Shown here: one piece after another, positions 6,084 to 8,984 of the stretch
Numbering within the stretch: the stretch's first letter is position 1
Layout: each line of letters begins with the position of its first letter
Source of the DNA: Candidatus Krumholzibacteriia bacterium
GTDB taxonomy: Bacteria; Krumholzibacteriota; Krumholzibacteriia; LZORAL124-64-63
Length of the DNA stretch: 8,984 nucleotides
Reading direction: 5' to 3'
NCBI GenBank assembly: GCA_014859985.1
Contig: JACZKN010000223.1
Coordinates: forward strand, 1-8,984
Program-made: the position numbers and the translations under genes
The notes under the pieces: model-generated
What the model saw: only the letters and a program-made list of their open reading frames with translations
Told to the model about the DNA's origin: nothing
Database searches by the model: none

Positions 6084-6112
6084 TTTCCCCGGATGAATCC
6101 GTGTGTTAGATT
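6084..6112 (+). promoter_or_regulatory. Extended -10 promoter of the SsnA-like gene
   Basis: TAGATT (6107-6112) is preceded by TG plus one base, the extended -10 arrangement. A weak TTTCCC (6084-6089) lies 17 bases upstream. Transcription would start near 6119, so the message would open almost at once with a 7-bp hairpin (6122-6139). An ATG at 6103 in the same frame lies within this promoter and is not a credible start. Confidence 0.45.
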
Positions 6113-6121
6113 GGCAGCCGG

Positions 6122-6139
6122 GGCCGCCCGCCGGCGGCC
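6122..6139 (+). promoter_or_regulatory. 5'-leader hairpin of the SsnA-like message
   Basis: GGCCGCC, loop CGCC, GGCGGCC gives a 7-bp stem starting about three bases after the predicted transcription start. Hairpins at the extreme 5' end can protect a message from decay. It ends 14 bases before the Shine-Dalgarno, so it need not block translation. Confidence 0.35.
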
Positions 6140-6153
6140 GCAGCTCCGGCCAC

Positions 6154-6160
6154 AGGAGGA
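6154..6160 (+). promoter_or_regulatory. Ribosome binding site that fixes the GTG start of the SsnA-like gene
   Basis: AGGAGGA lies 5 bases before GTG at 6166-6168. This near-perfect site selects the GTG over the in-frame ATG at 6103, which lacks an RBS and overlaps the promoter. Confidence 0.75.
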
Positions 6161-6165
6161 CCGCC

Positions 6166-7527
6166 GTGAACGACCGTGACGCCGCCGCCGCGCAGGGGCT
6201 GCTGCTGAAGAACGCGCTGGTGCTGGACTACTTCCCCGTGGCCCTGGACGCTGCGCCCCGGCCGCGGGTGGTGCGGACGGACCTGCGGCTCCGCGGGGAG
6301 CGGATCGTGGAGCGGGGCGCCGACCTCGTGCCCGGTCCCGGCGAGGACGTGCGCGACCTGCGCGGCGTGACCGTGCTGCCGGGCAACGTCAACGCCCACG
6401 CCCACCTGTATGCGGCCATGCTGGCGGGCATGCCCCTGGCCGGCCGCCGGCTGGAATCCTTCGCGGACATCCTGACGGAGATCTGGTGGCCTCTTGACCG
6501 GTCCCTGGACACCGAGGCCGTGGGCCTGAGCGCCGCCGCCGGCGCCTGGGACGCGGTGCGCTGCGGCACCACCCTGCTGTTCGACCACCACGCCAGCCTG
6601 GCCTGCGTCGACGGCGCCCTGGACCTGGTGGAGCAGGGCCTGGAGACCATCGGCCTGCGCGGGTGCCTGTCCTACGAGGTCACCGACCGCGGCGGCAAGG
6701 GCCAGCGCGACGTCACCCTGCAGGAGAACGAGCGTTACCTCCAGAAGCTGTCCGACCGGCCGGACCACGGCGTGGCCCGCTACCGCGGCCTGGTCGGCGG
6801 CCATGCCAGCTTCACTCTCGAGGACCGGACCCTCGAGCTGCTGGAAGGCCTGTGCAGCCGCTACGGCGTGGGCCTGCACGCCCACCTGGGCGAGGGCGCC
6901 ACCGACCGGGAGGTCAGCCGCGACCGCGGCTGGAAGGATCCCCTGGCCCGCCTGGACTCCTACGGCCTGGTGCGCCGCGGCAGCCTGTTCGCCCACGGCG
7001 TGGACCTCTCCCCCCTGGACATGCAGCTGCTGGAGGAGAAAGGCGCCTGGCTGATCCACTGCGGGCGCTCGAACATGAACAACGGCGTGGGCCGGGCCCC
7101 GGTGGACCGCTTCCCGCAGCGCTGCGGCATCGGCACCGACGGCCTGGACGACAACATGTGGGGCGAGCTGCGCACCACCTATTTCCGGGGCCACGAGGGC
7201 GGCCGCGGCCCCCTGAGCCACGCCGACGCGGCCCGCTTCTGGCTGGGCAACTACGCCCTGGCCCGGGAGGTCTTCGGCGAGCCCTTCGGGAGCCTGGACG
7301 CGGGCGCGCCCGCCGACCTGATCGTGCTGCACAACTTCCAGAAGACGCCGCTGTCGGAGGACACCTGGCTGAGCCACCTGCTGACGGACTTCCATCCCTG
7401 GGATATCCAGGAGGTGTGGGTGGGCGGCCGCCGGGTCTACCGCAGCGGCGACGAGCCCCCCATCGACCCGGCCGCGGTGCAGGCCTCCGCCGCGCGGGTG
7501 TGGCGTTCCATGGGGCTGGACGGCTGA
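6166..7527 (+). CDS. Amidohydrolase, SsnA-like metal-dependent deaminase/hydrolase
   Basis: Cytoplasmic metallohydrolase of the amidohydrolase superfamily, 453 residues. The small N-terminal beta domain (10-70) leads to the metal motif NAHAHLY (76-82; His78, His80). Further expected ligands are present: His213 in GGHASFT, His240 with Glu243 in LHAHLGE, His277 and Asp325 in GIGTDGLDD. The stretch IWWPLDRSLDTE (106-117), DHHAS (140-144) and HCGRSNMNNGVG (298-309) is what I recall of SsnA of E. coli, rather than guanine deaminase or TrzN. A C-terminal FGSLDAGAPADLIVL segment completes the fold. SsnA-type proteins are tied to purine or selenium-dependent molybdenum hydroxylase clusters in enterics, but their substrate is not settled and no such genes are here. 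Deamination of a heterocyclic base is the likely reaction. The gene stands alone between its own promoter and the promoter at 7554. No terminator is visible after it. Confidence 0.88.
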   Translation: MNDRDAAAAQGLLLKNALVLDYFPVALDAAPRPRVVRTDLRLRGERIVERGADLVPGPGEDVRDLRGVTVLPGNVNAHAHLYAAMLAGMPLAGRRLESFADILTEIWWPLDRSLDTEAVGLSAAAGAWDAVRCGTTLLFDHHASLACVDGALDLVEQGLETIGLRGCLSYEVTDRGGKGQRDVTLQENERYLQKLSDRPDHGVARYRGLVGGHASFTLEDRTLELLEGLCSRYGVGLHAHLGEGATDREVSRDRGWKDPLARLDSYGLVRRGSLFAHGVDLSPLDMQLLEEKGAWLIHCGRSNMNNGVGRAPVDRFPQRCGIGTDGLDDNMWGELRTTYFRGHEGGRGPLSHADAARFWLGNYALAREVFGEPFGSLDAGAPADLIVLHNFQKTPLSEDTWLSHLLTDFHPWDIQEVWVGGRRVYRSGDEPPIDPAAVQASAARVWRSMGLDG

Positions 7528-7553
7528 TTCCGGCCCGGGTGCGGACTGGGACT

Positions 7554-7583
7554 TTGACAAATACAGCCGGGGCTTGATATAAT
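7554..7583 (+). promoter_or_regulatory. Consensus-perfect sigma70 promoter with palindromic -10
   Basis: TTGACA (7554-7559) and TATAAT (7578-7583) both match the consensus fully, with an 18-base spacer. It is the AT-richest spot of the window. The -10 lies within a 13-base palindrome, TGATAT-A-ATATCA (7575-7587), which could be an operator. Transcription would start near 7590, leaving a leader of about 60 bases. Confidence 0.85.
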
Positions 7584-7587
7584 ATCA
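7575..7587. promoter_or_regulatory. 13-bp palindrome over the -10 box, possible operator
   Basis: TGATAT, a central A, and ATATCA form a perfect inverted repeat covering the TATAAT box. A repressor bound here would block this otherwise strong promoter. TATAAT is itself partly self-complementary, so the symmetry is partly built in; the flanking TGA/TCA is the informative part. Confidence 0.35.
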
Positions 7588-7650
7588 CCGTGGCGCGGGA
7601 CGGGCACAACCGGCCCCTCCTGCCGCATCCCCATCGCGACGGGAGTTCGC

Positions 7651-8274
7651 ATGATTGCCAGGCTCACGACCGCCGTCCTGATCCTCGGGCTGGCCTTGGC
7701 CGGCACCGCCGGGGCCCAGACCACGGACCTGATGATCACCGAGTACGTGGAAGGCTCGGGCTTCAACAAGGCCATCGAGATCTTCAACGGCACCGAGGAC
7801 ACCATCAACCTGGCCGGCTACGCCTTGGCCCGCTATTCCAACGGCAGCACCACGGCCGCGGTGATCCCCCTGACGGCGGTGGACCTGGCCGTCGGCGAGA
7901 CCTGGGTCGTGACCCACCCGTCGTTCGTGAACCTGGCGCTGGCGGACCAGACCAGCTTGGAGTTGAACTTCAACGGGGACGACGCGGTGGTGCTGACCTT
8001 CAACGGCACGCCGGTCGACCGCTTCGGCCGCGTGGGCGAGGATCCGGGCGACTACTGGTCCTGCGCCGCGGGCACCACGGCCAACCACACGCTGCGGCGC
8101 CTGGCGGGAATATGCGCCGGCGACACCGCCACCACCAGTCCATTCGACCCCTGCATCGAGTGGACGATCCTGGCCTCGGACTCGATCGGCGGCCTGGGCT
8201 ACCACCTGGCCGATTGCGGCACGGTGCCGGCCGACGGCAGCACCTGGAGCACCCTGAAGGCCTCGTTCCGCTGA
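7651..8274 (+). CDS. Secreted lamin-tail-domain (LTD) protein
   Basis: Exported protein of 207 residues. A signal peptide with a hydrophobic core (7-19) ends in AGA before Gln23, a standard signal-peptidase I site. The mature part is a lamin-tail domain, an immunoglobulin-like beta fold: DLMITEYVEGSGFNKAIEIF (26-45), NGTEDTINLAGYALARYSNG (46-65), GETWVVTHPSF (82-92), LNFNGDDAVVLTFNG (105-119) and DRFGRVGEDPG (123-133). The last part (138-190) carries RTL-like and FDPCIEW segments often seen at the end of bacterial LTDs. Cys138, 155, 168 and 189 could make two disulfides. In many bacterial proteins this domain is attached to nucleases; here there is no enzyme domain and no sorting tail. GGGAG at 7641-7645 supports the ATG. 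Its role is unknown: surface binding or carbohydrate contact is possible. Confidence 0.85.
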   Translation: MIARLTTAVLILGLALAGTAGAQTTDLMITEYVEGSGFNKAIEIFNGTEDTINLAGYALARYSNGSTTAAVIPLTAVDLAVGETWVVTHPSFVNLALADQTSLELNFNGDDAVVLTFNGTPVDRFGRVGEDPGDYWSCAAGTTANHTLRRLAGICAGDTATTSPFDPCIEWTILASDSIGGLGYHLADCGTVPADGSTWSTLKASFR

Positions 8275-8302
8275 ACCGCGACCTGCGGTCAGGGCCGCCG
8301 CT

Positions 8303-8320
8303 CCCGCCCGCCGGGGCGGG
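8303..8320 (+). terminator. Hairpin after the LTD gene
   Basis: CCCGCCC, loop GCCG, GGGCGGG is a 7-bp all-GC stem 29 bases after the LTD stop. A weaker 5-bp stem ACCGC/GCGGT precedes it (8275-8289). No T-run follows, so termination is plausible but may depend on Rho. Confidence 0.5.
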
Positions 8321-8326
8321 CGCCGT

Positions 8327-8351
8327 GATCAACGGAACGGATCAACGGAAC
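8327..8351. repeat. 13-bp tandem direct repeat GATCAACGGAACG
   Basis: The 12-base string GATCAACGGAAC occurs at 8327-8338 and again at 8340-8351, a period of 13 bases with no mismatch. The second copy ends right at the putative -35 box of the Cys-rich gene, a usual place for an activator or response-regulator site. It could also be simple replication slippage. Confidence 0.6.
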
Positions 8352-8380
8352 TTTGCCGGCGGCCCACGGTAGCCTATCTT
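8352..8380 (+). promoter_or_regulatory. Possible promoter of the Cys-rich protein gene
   Basis: TTTGCC (8352-8357), or TTGCCG one base on, and TATCTT (8375-8380) are 17 or 16 bases apart. Transcription would start near 8387, inside the first codons of the reading frame. This favours the ATG at 8391 and a nearly leaderless message. The tandem repeat sits immediately upstream. Confidence 0.35.
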
Positions 8381-8381
8381 T

Positions 8382-8780
8382 ATGACCGATATGCGATACT
8401 CGAAGCCAGCCGCCAGGCCCCGATTCCGGGGGCGGACCGCCGATCTGCGGCGGCGGCCCCTGGCCGTCTGCTTGCTGTGCGCCCTGGCGGCCGTCCTGGC
8501 CCCGGGCGAGTCCTTCTGCGGCGACGACTGCGCCGACCTCTGCGGCCCGGACTGCGCGTGCCTCGATGCCGCGTTGCCCAGGGACTGCGGCTGCTGCCTC
8601 GACGCCCCGGCCCGGGTCGAGATCCCCACCGGGGCCACCCGGGCCGCCGGCCCTGCCCTCGCCGACCCGGTGGAACGGCCGGGCGGCAGCCCCGAAGTCA
8701 CGAACGCCACCCTGCCGCCGGTCCCCTGCTCCACCCCTGCCTGGTCCGCGCGCCCCGCCGTGCTGGTGCTGCGCTCCTGA
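8382..8780 (+). CDS. Small exported cysteine-rich protein upstream of a TolC-type gene
   Basis: I do not recognise the family. The protein is 132 residues from ATG 8382, or 129 from ATG 8391; neither has a visible Shine-Dalgarno, and the promoter prediction favours 8391. An arginine-rich start is followed by a hydrophobic segment (about 27-40, after RRRP), which looks like a signal peptide. Twin arginines are present but the full Tat motif is not. Just after it come eight cysteines in 27 residues: Cys46, 50, 54 and 58 at a regular four-residue step, Cys60, then Cys69, 71 and 72, mixed with Asp. A low-complexity Pro/Ala tail follows, with one more Cys116. GC-ending codons support it as real. 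The next gene is a probable TolC, 78 bases on. Small periplasmic metal-handling proteins such as CzcI precede CzcCBA pumps, so metal binding at an efflux locus is a reasonable inference. Disulfide-rich structure without metal is the alternative. Confidence 0.7.
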   Translation: MTDMRYSKPAARPRFRGRTADLRRRPLAVCLLCALAAVLAPGESFCGDDCADLCGPDCACLDAALPRDCGCCLDAPARVEIPTGATRAAGPALADPVERPGGSPEVTNATLPPVPCSTPAWSARPAVLVLRS

Positions 8781-8858
8781 TTCCTGCCCGGTCCCCGTGA
8801 GCTGCCCGCGGCCCCGTGCGCCGCCGGGTCCTTTCCGGATCCCCCGTGGAGGAATGCC

Positions 8859-8984
8859 ATGCCTCGCGCCTTGCCCCTAGCCATCCTGGTGCTCGCCCTC
8901 GGGATTGCCGCCCCCGGCCGCGCCGCCGCTTCGGCCGTCCTGCGGCTGGACCGCGAGGCCGCGCTGGACCTGGCCCGCGCCCGC
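8859..8984 (+). CDS. Probable TolC-family outer-membrane efflux protein (5' end only)
   Basis: Forty-two codons are visible before the window ends. A clear signal peptide (MPRALPLAILVLALGIAAPG, residues 1-20, then an Ala-rich cleavage region to about 26) is followed by LRLDREAALDLARAR. This matches the opening of outer-membrane efflux proteins, in which the first helix reads like LTLEEALxLALxRNP. Such proteins form the outer-membrane channel of three-part pumps. GGAGGA (8848-8853) sets the ATG at 8859; another ATG at 8854 is in a frame that stops after eight codons. The gene follows the Cys-rich gene by 78 bases with no terminator, so the two are probably co-transcribed. With so little of the protein visible, the family call is moderate; membrane-fusion and RND genes would be expected to the right. 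Confidence 0.6.
   Translation, partial: MPRALPLAILVLALGIAAPGRAAASAVLRLDREAALDLARAR

Noticed and set aside
6103..6165. ATG at 6103 as the start of the amidohydrolase
   Set aside because: It overlaps the extended -10 promoter and has no RBS; AGGAGGA before the GTG at 6166 is far better.
6106..7560. 484-codon open frame on the minus strand
   Set aside because: Mirror frame of the amidohydrolase, whose catalytic residues are all intact on the plus strand.
8355..8363. GCCG-G-CGGC dyad in the -35/spacer region as a MerR-type operator
   Set aside because: Too short and off-centre in the spacer, and the spacer is 16-17 rather than the 19-20 typical of MerR-family promoters.

Overview
This 9-kb window is a GC-rich bacterial segment with GC-ending codons throughout, Shine-Dalgarno-led genes and sigma70-like promoters. 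I see no rRNA, tRNA, CRISPR array, insertion sequence or phage module. The gene mix (a GldA/GldF/GldG-like ABC operon ending in a DUF4340 gene, a secreted lamin-tail-domain protein, an ECF sigma factor and a TolC-type gene) suggests a Gram-negative-type, diderm bacterium. An uncultured high-GC phylum related to the FCB group (for example Krumholzibacteriota or Eisenbacteria) is possible. That placement is a guess from gene content, not a phylogenetic result.

Layout. 1-576 (minus) is an ECF sigma factor that starts at TTG and runs off the left edge. It is divergent from 723-1076 (plus), a YvlD-type four-helix membrane protein of the phage-holin-4 family. 1099-1230 (minus) is a 43-residue membrane protein not normally annotated at this size; it closely resembles the first 40 residues of TatA. 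The 275-base gap at 1231-1505 carries divergent promoters and three near-palindromic CGGTGG..ACC repeats. 1506-6013 (plus) is a tight four-gene operon: ABC ATPase, ABC-2 permease, GldG-like membrane-anchored protein and DUF4340 protein, closed by a perfect 13-bp hairpin. 6166-7527 is a stand-alone SsnA-like amidohydrolase with a GTG start. 7651-8274 is a secreted lamin-tail-domain protein behind a consensus-perfect sigma70 promoter. 8382-8780 encodes a small exported protein with eight cysteines in 27 residues, followed at 8859 by the start of a probable TolC-family outer-membrane efflux gene cut by the right edge.

How the genes may work together. The four-gene ABC operon is a single transport or envelope machine: ATPase and permease form the core, and the GldG-like and DUF4340 proteins present large periplasmic domains from single anchors. 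The Cys-rich protein plus TolC gene looks like the first part of an efflux operon, possibly for metal ions (inference). The ECF sigma factor and the YvlD-like gene may form an envelope-stress pair, since yvlABCD of Bacillus subtilis is in the regulon of the ECF factor SigW. The items most worth a second look are the mini-TatA-like protein with its repeat-bearing control region, and the Cys-rich protein next to the TolC gene.
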